Shown here: one piece after another, positions 16,423-24,720 of the stretch
Layout: every line of letters starts with the position of its first letter
How positions within the stretch are numbered: position 1 is the first letter of the stretch
NCBI GenBank assembly: GCA_025774805.1
Contig: JALGZR010000049.1
Span: 1-34,106 of the forward strand
Direction of reading: 5' to 3'
Source of the DNA: a bacterium
GTDB lineage: Bacteria > ARS69
Length of the DNA: 34,106 nt
The notes under the pieces: model-generated
Databases searched by the model: none
What the model was told of the DNA's origin: nothing
Seen by the model: the letters and a program-made list of their open reading frames with translations, nothing else
Position numbers and translations under genes: made by a program

Positions 16423-19167
16423 TTACCGCAGTCGCACGATCGGGCGCACCCGGCTCTCTCCGTCCGCCGTCAGGCGCACGAAGTAGACCCCGGACGCCAC
16501 GCGCTGTCCGTCGGCGGTCCGGCCGTCCCACGTCACGCTGCTCCGTCCGGCCGGCAGCATGCCGCGGGCCAGTGTGCGCACCAGCCGTCCGCTCACGTCG
16601 TAGATCGTGAGCTCCGCGGGTCCGGCCGCCGGCAGCGAGAAGGAGATCCCCGTGGAGACCCGGAACGGATTGGGAGCGCCCGTTCCGAGCGTGAGCGGCA
16701 CGCGGGCCGGTCCCGTGTCCACTCCGGTGCCCGGACTGTACGGCTCGCCGAAGAAGTCCTTGAGAATCGTCTCGACGTTCCCGCGGAGATCCGTGTGGTT
16801 CATCCGGTACGGCCGCCCCGCGATGTGGGCGAGCTTTCCGCCGTCGGGACGGTGCGTCCCGCCGCCCGGAGGAATCGCGATGACGCCGCTCCCCTTGACG
16901 CCCGAGACATTGGACTGGAACAGCAGCGTGCTGTTCGGTCCCACCGTCGTCGAGAAGACGTCGTTCCAGTTTTGGGTTCCCGTCAAGGCGATGTCGTCGA
17001 ACGACGGGTGAACGGCGGTGAGGTCGTTCAGGGTGATGTTCGTGCTGGCCCAGGTGATGCCGAGGTAGGTCGTGAGATCCCCCGCGAGGAACGTCTGGCC
17101 GCGGCGCGACAGCAGCAGCACGTTGCCCCCCACGTCGAGGTAGGACTCGATCGGGGTCTCGGTCCACTTCGGAAGGTCGCCGTTGAAGTTGTTGCCGACC
17201 CAGACCACGGCCGAGAACTTGCCGAGGAGATCGCCGGGCACCGGTCCGTGGCCGAGCGGGGTCGGCAGATTCGCCGGGTAGCCGGAGGCCGGCTCGGGGA
17301 AGGCATCCCAGAACGTGAACGGCAGGTCCGCCCAGAAGCAGCTGTCCGCGTAGGCGGACTGGATCTCCGGACTGTAGGTGTCCCAATCGACACCGTTCAC
17401 CACGAGCAGGCCCTGATCGAAGGTCGGGTCCGTCACGACCGTCTCGACCTCGCGGAGGATCCAGCGGTCCGGGTCGAGGACCACCGACTCCACGTCGCCC
17501 GTCACCGGGATCTGGTAGTTCTCGAGCGCCAGGGAGTTCTGCACCACGTGGTCGTACGTGCTGGTCGTCGTCGTCACGCGCACGTCGATGGGCAGCGTGA
17601 ACAGACCGGTGTTCGTCTGGATCTGCTCGATCGTGAGATCGAGCGTGCCGGGAACCGAGTCGTGCCACGCGTACCGGTAGATCGGGTAGTACTCCCCGTA
17701 GATCCACTGCTGGAAGAAGTCATCGAGATCGATTCCCGACGCCGCCTCCATGACGTCGCGGAAGTCCTCCGTGGACGCGTTCCCATGACCGTAGAGGCTT
17801 CGGTAGTCGGCGAGCCCGTCGAAGAAGTTCGTCTCACCGACGATGTGACGGATCATGTGCGGGATCCACGACGCCTTGTTGTAGGTGAGGTTGACGTCGA
17901 AGATGTCGTCGATCTGCGGGTTCTCCACGTAGATCGTTCCCGGCCCGTAGTAGGCCGCTCCGTCCATGTACTGCTGATAACGGGCGAAGCCGTCCGACTG
18001 CTCCTTCCAGTAGGCCTCCGACCAGGTCGCGAATCCCTCGTTCAGCCAGATGTGTTTGAAGTTGTAGCAGGTGACCTCGTCCCCCCACCACTGGTGCGCC
18101 AGCTCGTGGGAGATGAGGTCCTCCGACCAGCCCCCCATGCTGCTCAGGGTCTGGTGCTCCATCCCGCCGCCCCACACGAATTCCGCGTGACCGTACTTCT
18201 CGTTCACGAACGGATACTCGCCGTACCCCTGCGCGAACGCGTTCAGCATGGGCACGACCAGGGCGTAGGTGTCCTGCACGTCGTCGTAGTGGCTCGGGAA
18301 GACGTAGTAGTCCACCGGCATCGGGGAGCCGCCGCCCTGCGGCGTGTAGGAGTGCGAGAAGATCGTGTAAGGGTGAATCGCGAGCGAGACCAGATAGGTC
18401 GACATCGGGTAGTTCGTCTTCCAGTGGAACGTGCGTGTCGTCCCGTTGTCGACGTCGGAGATCAAGAGACCGTTCGAGGCGACGTAGAGATGATCCGGCA
18501 CCGTGACGCGGATGTCCACGGAGTCGGCCTTGTCGCGCGCGATATCCTTGCACGGCCACCACTCGCGGGCTCCGAAGGGCTCGCTCAGGGTCCAGATCAT
18601 GCTCTGGCCGTCGAAGGTGCTCCATCCGAACGAGTTGCCGGCGGGGTTGCCCGAATAGGTGACGGCGATGACCACCGACTGCCCGGCCGTGTAGGTCGTG
18701 TCGAGATCCACGGTCAGGAGGTTGTCCGGATGCGACCACGTCGTCGGGCTTCCTCCCAACGTGACGGCGGAGACCGTCATGTCGGCCGTCAGATTCAGAT
18801 CGAACGTCGTCTGGTCGGTGCCGGTCAGCTCCGCGGTGGTGGTGACGGTACCCGAGAGGGTCTGGATCGAGGGGTCGAGCGTGAGATCGAGGTCGTAATG
18901 GTGGACGTCCCACTCGTGTTGCTCCGGAGAGCGCAGGCCCGAATCGCGTGCCCACGCCTCGGCCCGCCGGGTCTTGATGGCCGCCTCTTGCGAGCGGTGC
19001 TCCAGGAGTCGCTCGCGTAGCGCCGCGGGGTCGTCGTCGGGGGCGGCGAGGGGGGCGGCCGGCGGTTCGGCCCGGACCGGAAGCACCGGCGTCGTGGCCA
19101 CGAGAGCGAGGAGGAGAATCGGGACGAGCGCCAGAATCGGCGCAAGTCTCCGCAGGTCGGTGGGCAT
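16423..19167 (-). CDS. Secreted M1-family zinc aminopeptidase with GATase-like domain and FlgD-Ig/sorting tail
   Basis: A 914-residue exported protein. Residues 11-33 look like a Sec signal peptide (cleavage plausible after VRA). The M1 core spans about 85-500: substrate-binding loop GGGMEH (333-338, in place of GAMEN), zinc motif HELAHQWWGD with His354, Glu355, His358, third ligand Glu377 in LNEGFATW, and a probable catalytic Tyr429 in TYNKAS. Residues ~585-810 resemble a ThuA/class I glutamine-amidotransferase-like fold (LLVVNGVDW, FSAVVWVGNNFNG, YLDVGGNVLLLSRRG), without an obvious catalytic triad. The last ~85 residues (APNPFRVSTGISFSLP to GVYFVRLTADG) match FlgD-Ig/type IX-like C-terminal domains. 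Start ATG 19167 has GGAGTGA close upstream. Likely digests peptides outside the cell; surface anchoring is inferred. Confidence 0.9.
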   Translation of the reverse strand: MPTDLRRLAPILALVPILLLALVATTPVLPVRAEPPAAPLAAPDDDPAALRERLLEHRSQEAAIKTRRAEAWARDSGLRSPEQHEWDVHHYDLDLTLDPSIQTLSGTVTTTAELTGTDQTTFDLNLTADMTVSAVTLGGSPTTWSHPDNLLTVDLDTTYTAGQSVVIAVTYSGNPAGNSFGWSTFDGQSMIWTLSEPFGAREWWPCKDIARDKADSVDIRVTVPDHLYVASNGLLISDVDNGTTRTFHWKTNYPMSTYLVSLAIHPYTIFSHSYTPQGGGSPMPVDYYVFPSHYDDVQDTYALVVPMLNAFAQGYGEYPFVNEKYGHAEFVWGGGMEHQTLSSMGGWSEDLISHELAHQWWGDEVTCYNFKHIWLNEGFATWSEAYWKEQSDGFARYQQYMDGAAYYGPGTIYVENPQIDDIFDVNLTYNKASWIPHMIRHIVGETNFFDGLADYRSLYGHGNASTEDFRDVMEAASGIDLDDFFQQWIYGEYYPIYRYAWHDSVPGTLDLTIEQIQTNTGLFTLPIDVRVTTTTSTYDHVVQNSLALENYQIPVTGDVESVVLDPDRWILREVETVVTDPTFDQGLLVVNGVDWDTYSPEIQSAYADSCFWADLPFTFWDAFPEPASGYPANLPTPLGHGPVPGDLLGKFSAVVWVGNNFNGDLPKWTETPIESYLDVGGNVLLLSRRGQTFLAGDLTTYLGITWASTNITLNDLTAVHPSFDDIALTGTQNWNDVFSTTVGPNSTLLFQSNVSGVKGSGVIAIPPGGGTHRPDGGKLAHIAGRPYRMNHTDLRGNVETILKDFFGEPYSPGTGVDTGPARVPLTLGTGAPNPFRVSTGISFSLPAAGPAELTIYDVSGRLVRTLARGMLPAGRSSVTWDGRTADGQRVASGVYFVRLTADGESRVRPIVRLR

Positions 19168-19300
19168 GGGGTCACTCCGGATAGAGAAGAATCGAGCGGG
19201 GCGCTCGAAGGGCGGAACGAATGGGCGATTCCGGGGGGGGTCGCGAGGCGGGCCCGCGGCCCGAGTCAACCAGTCAGCCCGAGTCGGGGGGCACCCCCTC

Positions 19301-19320
19301 ACTATACCCATTTTATCAAG
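19301..19320 (-). promoter_or_regulatory. Candidate promoter patch upstream of the M1 peptidase gene
   Basis: The only AT-rich patch in this GC-rich gap. On the minus strand it holds TATAGT (19306-19301), a possible -10, with CTTGATAAAA next to it. No convincing -35 at the proper distance was seen. The leader to the ATG would be about 130 nt. Confidence 0.25.
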
Positions 19321-19368
19321 ATTCGCGATCGGCGTGGTAGTGTGACCGACCCCTTTCCCTGTTCCTTT

Positions 19369-19385
19369 GACCGCCGGAGGCGGTC
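19369..19385. terminator. Hairpin after malQ
   Basis: GACCGCC and GGCGGTC form a perfect 7-bp stem with a 3-nt loop, about 20 nt after the malQ stop on the minus strand. No U-tract follows, so its role in ending the malQ transcript before the M1 gene is only suggested. Confidence 0.35.
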
Positions 19386-19403
19386 CCCCCCCGTCTCGGG
19401 GGC

Positions 19404-20975
19404 CTATTCGCACGCTCCGTCCGCGGCCGAGGCGCCCGGCGGTGCCCCCGCGGGCGCTCTCCCGGTCGACTCGGTGAGCCCGGCCAGGCGCCGGACGAGA
19501 TCCTCCGTCCACGCGCCGGGAGCCATCCGCCACTCCCAGTGGCCCTCGGGGCGGCCCGGGATGTTCATCCGTGCCTCCGAGCCCAACCCGAGGACGTCCT
19601 GGATCGGGAGGATCGCTGTGTCGGCCACCGAGGTGAGTGCGAGACGGATCAGGTCCCAGTGGATCTCGGAGCCGTCCGTTCCGAGGTATACCAGCACGCG
19701 CTCCCGCCGCATCCGGCGCTCCGCCTCGTCCTCGGTGGTGTTCTCTCCCGAGGAGAACCAGCCGACCGCGGTGTCGTTGTCGTGCGTGCCGGTGTAGACC
19801 ACGCAGTTGCGGACGTGCCCGTGGGGCGCGTGGGGGTCGTTCTTCGAGTCCGGGCCGAACGCGAACTGGAGGACCCGCATCCCCGGGAACCGCCAGCGAT
19901 CCCGCAGCGCCTCGACCTCGGGAGTGATGACACCCAGATCCTCCGCCACGATCGGCAGCTCTCCGAGATCGCCGCGCAGCGCCTCGAAGAGAGCGTCCTT
20001 CGGCCCCTCCACCCACCGCCCGTCCTCGGCGGTCGGCTCGCAAGAGGGGACCTCCCAGTAGCTCTCGAACCCCCGGAAGTGGTCGATCCGGACGCGATCG
20101 TAGAGGCTCAGGGCGGCTCGCATCCGGTGGATCCACCAGGAGAAGCCCCGTTCCGCGTGCTCGCCCCACCGGTAGAGCGGGTTCCCCCAGAGCTGGCCCG
20201 TCTCGCTGAAGTAGTCGGGAGGGACCCCGGCCACGACGCGGGGACGGCCGTCCTCCCCGAGATCGAAGAGCTCGGGATGCGCCCAGACGTCCGCGCAGTC
20301 GGCCGCGACGAAGATCGGCACGTCGCCGAGGATCGAGATTCCGAGCCCGTTCGCCCTCTCCCGGATCCTCCCCCAGTGCTCGGAGAAGAGGAACTGGACG
20401 AAGAGATTCCGGTCGACGGACCGCTCCCAGACCCTCCTCGCCTCGGCGAGCGCCCCCTCCTCCCGCCGGACGAGCTCCGGAGGCCAATTGACCCATGCGG
20501 CCCCGTGCCCCCCCTCCTTGATCGCGGCGTAGAGGGCGTAGTCGTCGACCCAACCTCGTTCCCGCTCCCGGAACTCCTGCAGACCCCGGGCGAGGCTCTC
20601 GGACCCCCGTCCGGACCGGAACGAGGCGTGGGCCTTCGCGAGGAGGGCCGTCCGCCAGGGGACGACGGCGGAGAAATCCACCAGCTCGGGGGGAAACGAC
20701 GGGGCCGCCGCGAGATCGCCCTCGTCCAGGAGTCCGTCCGCCACCAGCCGCTCGAGGGAGACGAGAAGGGGATTGCCCGCGAAGGCGGAATCGCACTGGT
20801 ACGGGCAGTTGTTTTCCCCGGTAGGACCGAGTGGGAGAACCTGCCAGATCGACTGCCGGGCCCGGGCGAGTGTGGCGAGGAAGGCCTCGGCCTCGGGGCC
20901 GAGCTCGCCGATTCCCCCCGCACCGGGCAGGCTGGTCGGATGGAGGAGGATTCCGCTGGCTCGCGAGAACTCCAT
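19404..20975 (-). CDS. malQ: 4-alpha-glucanotransferase (amylomaltase)
   Basis: GH77 disproportionating enzyme that moves alpha-1,4-glucan segments between maltooligosaccharides or glycogen in the cytoplasm. At 523 residues it is close to the compact Thermus-type enzymes. Seen: SGILLHPTSLPG at the N-terminus, SIWQVLPLGPTG, GDVPIFVAADCADVW, catalytic nucleophile Asp298 in RIDHFRG, acid/base Glu345 in AEDLG, and Asp399 in THDND. The start is ATG 20975, with GGAGTGA directly upstream; a GTG two codons earlier falls inside that Shine-Dalgarno sequence. The UDP-glucose pyrophosphorylase encoded nearby on the other strand suggests local storage-glucan/UDP-glucose metabolism, although the two are not co-transcribed. 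Confidence 0.95.
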   Translation of the reverse strand: MEFSRASGILLHPTSLPGAGGIGELGPEAEAFLATLARARQSIWQVLPLGPTGENNCPYQCDSAFAGNPLLVSLERLVADGLLDEGDLAAAPSFPPELVDFSAVVPWRTALLAKAHASFRSGRGSESLARGLQEFRERERGWVDDYALYAAIKEGGHGAAWVNWPPELVRREEGALAEARRVWERSVDRNLFVQFLFSEHWGRIRERANGLGISILGDVPIFVAADCADVWAHPELFDLGEDGRPRVVAGVPPDYFSETGQLWGNPLYRWGEHAERGFSWWIHRMRAALSLYDRVRIDHFRGFESYWEVPSCEPTAEDGRWVEGPKDALFEALRGDLGELPIVAEDLGVITPEVEALRDRWRFPGMRVLQFAFGPDSKNDPHAPHGHVRNCVVYTGTHDNDTAVGWFSSGENTTEDEAERRMRRERVLVYLGTDGSEIHWDLIRLALTSVADTAILPIQDVLGLGSEARMNIPGRPEGHWEWRMAPGAWTEDLVRRLAGLTESTGRAPAGAPPGASAADGACE

Positions 20976-21084
20976 GGTCACTCCGGGCTCCGAGGGGTGA
21001 TGGCTGCCGGGCCGGGCGACCGCCGAGCTTAGCCGGGGGGGTCGATCCCGCCAAGGGTCGGATGGCCCCGTTCGCGTGGATCCG

Positions 21085-21093
21085 TGGTATTGT
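21085..21093 (+). promoter_or_regulatory. Candidate extended -10 promoter for the EIIA gene
   Basis: TGGTATTGT has the form TGn followed by a -10-like TATTGT in the divergent gap between malQ and the EIIA gene. No good -35 is visible, which an extended -10 would tolerate. It would give a leader of about 90 nt. Confidence 0.3.
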
Positions 21094-21192
21094 CCGGCTT
21101 CCTCGGACTACGTAGGCTGGAGTCGGGTTGAAGGTGGCCGCGCGAGGCGGCCGGGGGTCGTCGCCCGTCTTCGGCTCGATCCGGGAGAGAGA

Positions 21193-21669
21193 ATGGTGCT
21201 ATCGGTCGATCGGTTGCTCTCCTTCTTCGACGAATCCCGCTACCTATCGAACCTGGGCCCCCGGACGAAGGCGGGCGCCCTGAAGGCGCTCGCCACCTGC
21301 CTTGCGAGCGATCCGGATATTCGACATCCCGACGTCTTGCTCGAAGCGCTCGAGGCGCGCGAGAAGCTCGGCTCCACCGCCATCGGGAAGGGAGTCGCGA
21401 TCCCCCACAGTCGAACGCTCTCCGCGCCCCGTCTCAAGGCGGTCGTCGCGCGGTCGAAGAAGGGCATCGATTGGGGCGCGCCCGACAAGAAGCCGGTGAA
21501 GATCTTCTTCGCGGTGGTGGCACCTCCCCAGGAGCGGAAGAACGACTACCTGCCCCTCCTCGGGGCGCTGGTCGGCGCGATGCAACAGAAGAAGAACCGC
21601 GACGCGATCCTGGCCGCGCCGGATTGGGAAGAGGTCCGCACGGTACTGGAGGAGTCGCTCCGTGGCTGA
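21193..21669 (+). CDS. PTS EIIA type-2 (fructose/nitrogen-type) domain protein
   Basis: A 158-residue single-domain EIIA of the PTS_EIIA_2 (mannitol/fructose/PtsN) family. The phosphorylatable His72 lies in the typical STAIGKGVAIPHSRT stretch. The remaining fold follows (VKIFFAVVAPPQ..., YLPLLGALVGAM). No EIIB or EIIC domain is attached and no PTS permease is in the window, so a regulatory PtsN-like role is more likely than sugar uptake. ATG 21193 is chosen with GGGAGAG upstream; longer in-frame starts add sequence unlike the family. Its last codons overlap the next gene by 8 nt, so the two are translationally coupled. Confidence 0.88.
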   Translation: MVLSVDRLLSFFDESRYLSNLGPRTKAGALKALATCLASDPDIRHPDVLLEALEAREKLGSTAIGKGVAIPHSRTLSAPRLKAVVARSKKGIDWGAPDKKPVKIFFAVVAPPQERKNDYLPLLGALVGAMQQKKNRDAILAAPDWEEVRTVLEESLRG

Positions 21670-21997
21670 CGGAGTCCAGAGACTCGCCGCGCTTCAGGAC
21701 ATCGACGTGATGATCCGCGAGCGTCGGAAGGAGGAGGAGCTCGGATTCCAGCTCGGGGGTCTCGAGGATCTCGAGAAGGCCCGGGCGAAGCTGACCAGCG
21801 AGATCGACGGCCGGGCGCTCCGGCTTTACGAGCGCCTGAGCAAGCGCTACGACCGAGCCGTCGTGCCGGTGATCGACCATCGATGCCTCGGCTGCTCGAT
21901 GGCGGTTCCCACGTCACAGCGCAAGAGCGGCGACGACCGTCGGACCCGGGACGTCGTGACCTGTGAGAGCTGTGGCCGGATCCTCTTCTTTATCTGA
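21662..21997 (+). CDS. Short C4-type zinc-ribbon protein (DUF164/zf-RING_7-like)
   Basis: A 111-residue protein. Residues ~1-65 form a short charged helix, probably coiled coil. Residues ~70-111 are a C4 zinc ribbon: HRCLGCSMAVPTS then VVTCESCGRILFFI (two CxxC knuckles). The ribbon matches the C-terminal domain of the DUF164/CdsZ group, which are usually about 240 residues with a long coiled coil; here most of that coil is missing. The start is GTG 21662, overlapping the EIIA stop by 8 nt. Possible role in nucleic-acid or ribosome binding, inferred only from the family. Confidence 0.82.
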   Translation: MADGVQRLAALQDIDVMIRERRKEEELGFQLGGLEDLEKARAKLTSEIDGRALRLYERLSKRYDRAVVPVIDHRCLGCSMAVPTSQRKSGDDRRTRDVVTCESCGRILFFI

Positions 21998-22045
21998 GAT
22001 CGAAGGGCCGCCCTCACCCTCCCCGCGGACTTTCGGAGGGCCGGG

Positions 22046-23434
22046 TTGACGGGCGCGAACCCGTTCGACGCCTTCGAGGCGAAGATGCGGTCCGCGGGCC
22101 TGCCCCCGATCGCCATCGAGACGTTCCGTCACTACTACGAGCGGTTGCGCGGCGGGGAGTCCGGAGCTCTCACCGAGGAGGACATCGACCCGCTCGAGAC
22201 CCTTCCCGACGTGGAGGAGCTCGCGGGGTACGAGGCACGGGGCGCCTCCGTCCTCGGGAAGGCGGTCGTCATCAAGCTCAACGGCGGGCTCGGCACGTCG
22301 ATGGGGATGACGAACGCGAAGTCCCTCCTCGGCGTGAGAGGGGGGATGACGTTTCTCGACCTCACCGTTCGCCAGGTGCTCCACCTGCGCCGCCGGTACG
22401 ATTGCGAACTGCCGCTCCTGCTCATGAACAGCTTTCGAACCCGGGACGATTCGTACGCGGCGCTCGCCCCTTATCCCGATCTCGACGTCGGGCTGCCCCT
22501 CGACTTCCTACAGCACAAGGTTCCGAAGGTGCGAGCCGACGACCTCACTCCGATCGAGTGGCCGGCGAATCCCGATCACGAGTGGTGTCCCCCCGGCCAC
22601 GGGGACATCTACACGGCGCTTCTCACTTCCGGAATGTTGGAGGAGCTCCTGTCCCGCGATCTCGAGTACGCCTTCGTCTCCAACTCCGACAACCTGGGCG
22701 CGGTGCTCGATCTCCGGATCCTCGGGTGGCAGGCGGAGGAGAACATCCCGTTTCTGATGGAGGCGACCGACCGGACCGAGGCGGATCGAAAGGGCGGTCA
22801 TCTCGCACGGCTCCGAAGTGGGGGGCTCGTGCTGCGGGAAGTGGCCCAATGTCCACCCGACGAGATCGATCGGTTTCAGGACGTCACCCGCCATCGCTAC
22901 TTCAACACGAACACGCTGTGGGTGAACCTGCGCACGCTTGCGGGCGTGTTGGAGGAACGGGGGCACGTCCTGGCGCTTCCGATGATCCGCAATCAGAAAC
23001 CCGTCGACCCCGCGGACGAGTCCACCCCGGCCGTCTTCCAGCTCGAGACCGCGATGGGGGCGGCGATCTCGGTGTTCGCGGGGGCCCGCGCGATTCGGGT
23101 GCCGCGCGAGCGGTTCGTTCCGGTGAAGACCACGAACGATCTCCTCGCCCTCTGGTCGGACGTCTACGTCGTGACCGAGGACTTCCGCGTCGTCCCGGCC
23201 CCCTCGCGGGCGGTGGGGGATCTCGTGATCGACCTCGACCCGCGCTACTACCGGCGGATCGACCAGCTCCGGGAGCGCTTCCCGAAGGGACCACCGTCCC
23301 TCGCGAGCTGCCGGCGTTTGCGGGTCCGCGGCGACATCGTCTTCGGGGGGGAGGTGATCGTCCGGGGAGACGTGGCGATCGAGCACTCCGGCCCCGGCCC
23401 TCGGGTCGTCCCCGACGGCGAGGTCTTCGACTGA
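22046..23434 (+). CDS. UTP--glucose-1-phosphate uridylyltransferase, eukaryotic-type (UDPGP family)
   Basis: Makes UDP-glucose from UTP and glucose-1-phosphate in the cytoplasm. It belongs to the eukaryotic-type UDPGP family rather than bacterial GalU. Visible: nucleotide-binding loop KLNGGLGTSMG (77-87) with following Lys92, LLLMNSFRTRDDS, CPPGHGDIYTAL, VSNSDNLGA (211-219), FNTNTLWVNL, and RFVPVKTTNDLL with the conserved Lys. Length 462 is normal. The start is TTG 22046: GGAGGG lies 5-6 nt upstream, and the next in-frame ATG (Met24) would cut into the helical N-terminus. UDP-glucose would feed glycan synthesis such as that of the glycosyltransferases in this window; that link is inferred. 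Confidence 0.92.
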   Translation: MTGANPFDAFEAKMRSAGLPPIAIETFRHYYERLRGGESGALTEEDIDPLETLPDVEELAGYEARGASVLGKAVVIKLNGGLGTSMGMTNAKSLLGVRGGMTFLDLTVRQVLHLRRRYDCELPLLLMNSFRTRDDSYAALAPYPDLDVGLPLDFLQHKVPKVRADDLTPIEWPANPDHEWCPPGHGDIYTALLTSGMLEELLSRDLEYAFVSNSDNLGAVLDLRILGWQAEENIPFLMEATDRTEADRKGGHLARLRSGGLVLREVAQCPPDEIDRFQDVTRHRYFNTNTLWVNLRTLAGVLEERGHVLALPMIRNQKPVDPADESTPAVFQLETAMGAAISVFAGARAIRVPRERFVPVKTTNDLLALWSDVYVVTEDFRVVPAPSRAVGDLVIDLDPRYYRRIDQLRERFPKGPPSLASCRRLRVRGDIVFGGEVIVRGDVAIEHSGPGPRVVPDGEVFD

Positions 23435-24657
23435 GCCGCGGTGACCGCCTTTCCGGGGTCGGCGAGTCGCCCCCCTCCCGCCCGCCGCACCCCCGTCCGG
23501 CCGACCGCCCGTACCGCGCCCGCCGAAGGCTCGGGCTCCTCGCGACCGGGATCGGAGCGTTCGCGCTCTTCGCCCTCTTGTCGCTCGTGCCGGGCGTGAC
23601 GGAGACCCTTTACGGATCCCGCATCGGACCGCTTCTTGCGTGGACCCTCGCGCGCGTCACCGGGGTTCTCCCCTTTTCTCTCGTGGAGATGCTCCTCGCG
23701 GTCTGGATCTCGGGGCGGCTGGCGCTGGCGGCGCGGGGCATCGTGAACGCCGCTCGCGGTCGGCGTCGCTGGAGGAACGCGGTGGGAGCGGGCGCGCTCG
23801 CGGCGGCCGGGGACCTCGGAATCGGGCTGGCGCTCTTCTACTTTCTTTGGGGTCTCGGGTACGCCCGGCCCCCGGCGGAGGAGCGGCTGGCTCTGCCCGT
23901 CGGCGAAACAACCTCGACCGAAGTCGTGGCGGCGCTTGCCGGGGAGCTGGTGGACGCGGTCAACGTCACCTACCGGGAGCTTCACGGGTCGGACGACGCG
24001 GGAGCGCCGACCGTGGTCGAAGACGAGCGGGGGCTCGAGGACGCGATCGAGTACGGGTGGCGACGGCTTGCGTCCGAGCTCGAACTCGGCGCGCCGCGGA
24101 CCTGGCACTGGGTCCTCACGAAGCGGCCGGTGGCGAGCCCGCTTCTCCACCGCATGGGGCTGTCCGGCTTCTACTCCCCGTTCACCGGCGAGGCGAACGT
24201 GAGCGCGAGTGTACCGGCCGCCTACCGCGCACACACGATCGCGCACGAGAAGGCCCACCAGCGCGGCGTCCAGCCGGAGGACGAGGCGAACTTCTTCGGC
24301 TTCCTGGCCGGGCTGCGCGCGCCCCATCCCGTGGCGCGCTACTCGTCGCTCCTCTTCGCGCAACGCCAGCTTCTCGGAACGCTCCTCCGCGCGGGGGAAG
24401 AGGAGACCGCACGGGCGCTGATCGACCGCCGTCTTCCCGGAGTCCAGCGAGACGTGGACGACCTGAACGCGTACTGGAGTCGGCACCGAGGCGCCGCCCA
24501 ACGCCTCACGCGCCGCGTCAACGACGCCTATCTCAAGACGAACCGCGTCGAGGGTGGAGTCCTCTCCTACGGCGGAAGCGTCGATCTGATCCTCGCGTGG
24601 GCGCGAAGCCGGGGGGGAACGCTGGCCGGGGAGCGCTCGGGACCCGGAGCGGGCTGA
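23431..24657 (+). CDS. DUF3810-family membrane protein with HEKAH metallopeptidase-like motif
   Basis: About 380-408 residues. Two or three N-terminal membrane helices (LGLLATGIGAFALFALL; PFSLVEMLLAVWISG; AAGDLGIGLALFYFLWGLGY) are followed by a soluble domain. That domain has the DUF3810 signature GFYSPFTGEANVS and then HTIAHEKAHQRG, with His272, Glu273 and His276 forming HExxH, and DEANFFGFL. A membrane-bound zinc peptidase is plausible but unproven for the family. The start is a problem: no ATG, GTG or TTG is in frame before the first helix. The given start is CTG 23431, which has GAGG 7 nt upstream and overlaps the previous stop as CTGA. A lost base in the C-run at 23470-23475 joining a GTG at 23441 is an alternative. 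Confidence 0.8.
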   Translation: MSRGDRLSGVGESPPSRPPHPRPADRPYRARRRLGLLATGIGAFALFALLSLVPGVTETLYGSRIGPLLAWTLARVTGVLPFSLVEMLLAVWISGRLALAARGIVNAARGRRRWRNAVGAGALAAAGDLGIGLALFYFLWGLGYARPPAEERLALPVGETTSTEVVAALAGELVDAVNVTYRELHGSDDAGAPTVVEDERGLEDAIEYGWRRLASELELGAPRTWHWVLTKRPVASPLLHRMGLSGFYSPFTGEANVSASVPAAYRAHTIAHEKAHQRGVQPEDEANFFGFLAGLRAPHPVARYSSLLFAQRQLLGTLLRAGEEETARALIDRRLPGVQRDVDDLNAYWSRHRGAAQRLTRRVNDAYLKTNRVEGGVLSYGGSVDLILAWARSRGGTLAGERSGPGAG

Positions 24658-24720
24658 CGGTCACGAACGGACGGCGAGATAGTAGTATCGGGGGGGCGCC
24701 CCCCTCGAGGAGACTCATCC

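Noticed and set aside
16795-19020. Plus-strand open frame of about 740 codons opposite the M1 peptidase
   Set aside because: Val/Arg/Asp-rich shadow of the peptidase codons.
19168-21054. Apparent 629-residue N-terminal extension of the M1 peptidase running through malQ
   Set aside because: It is a frame shadow of malQ; the peptidase has its own signal peptide and ribosome-binding site at 19167.
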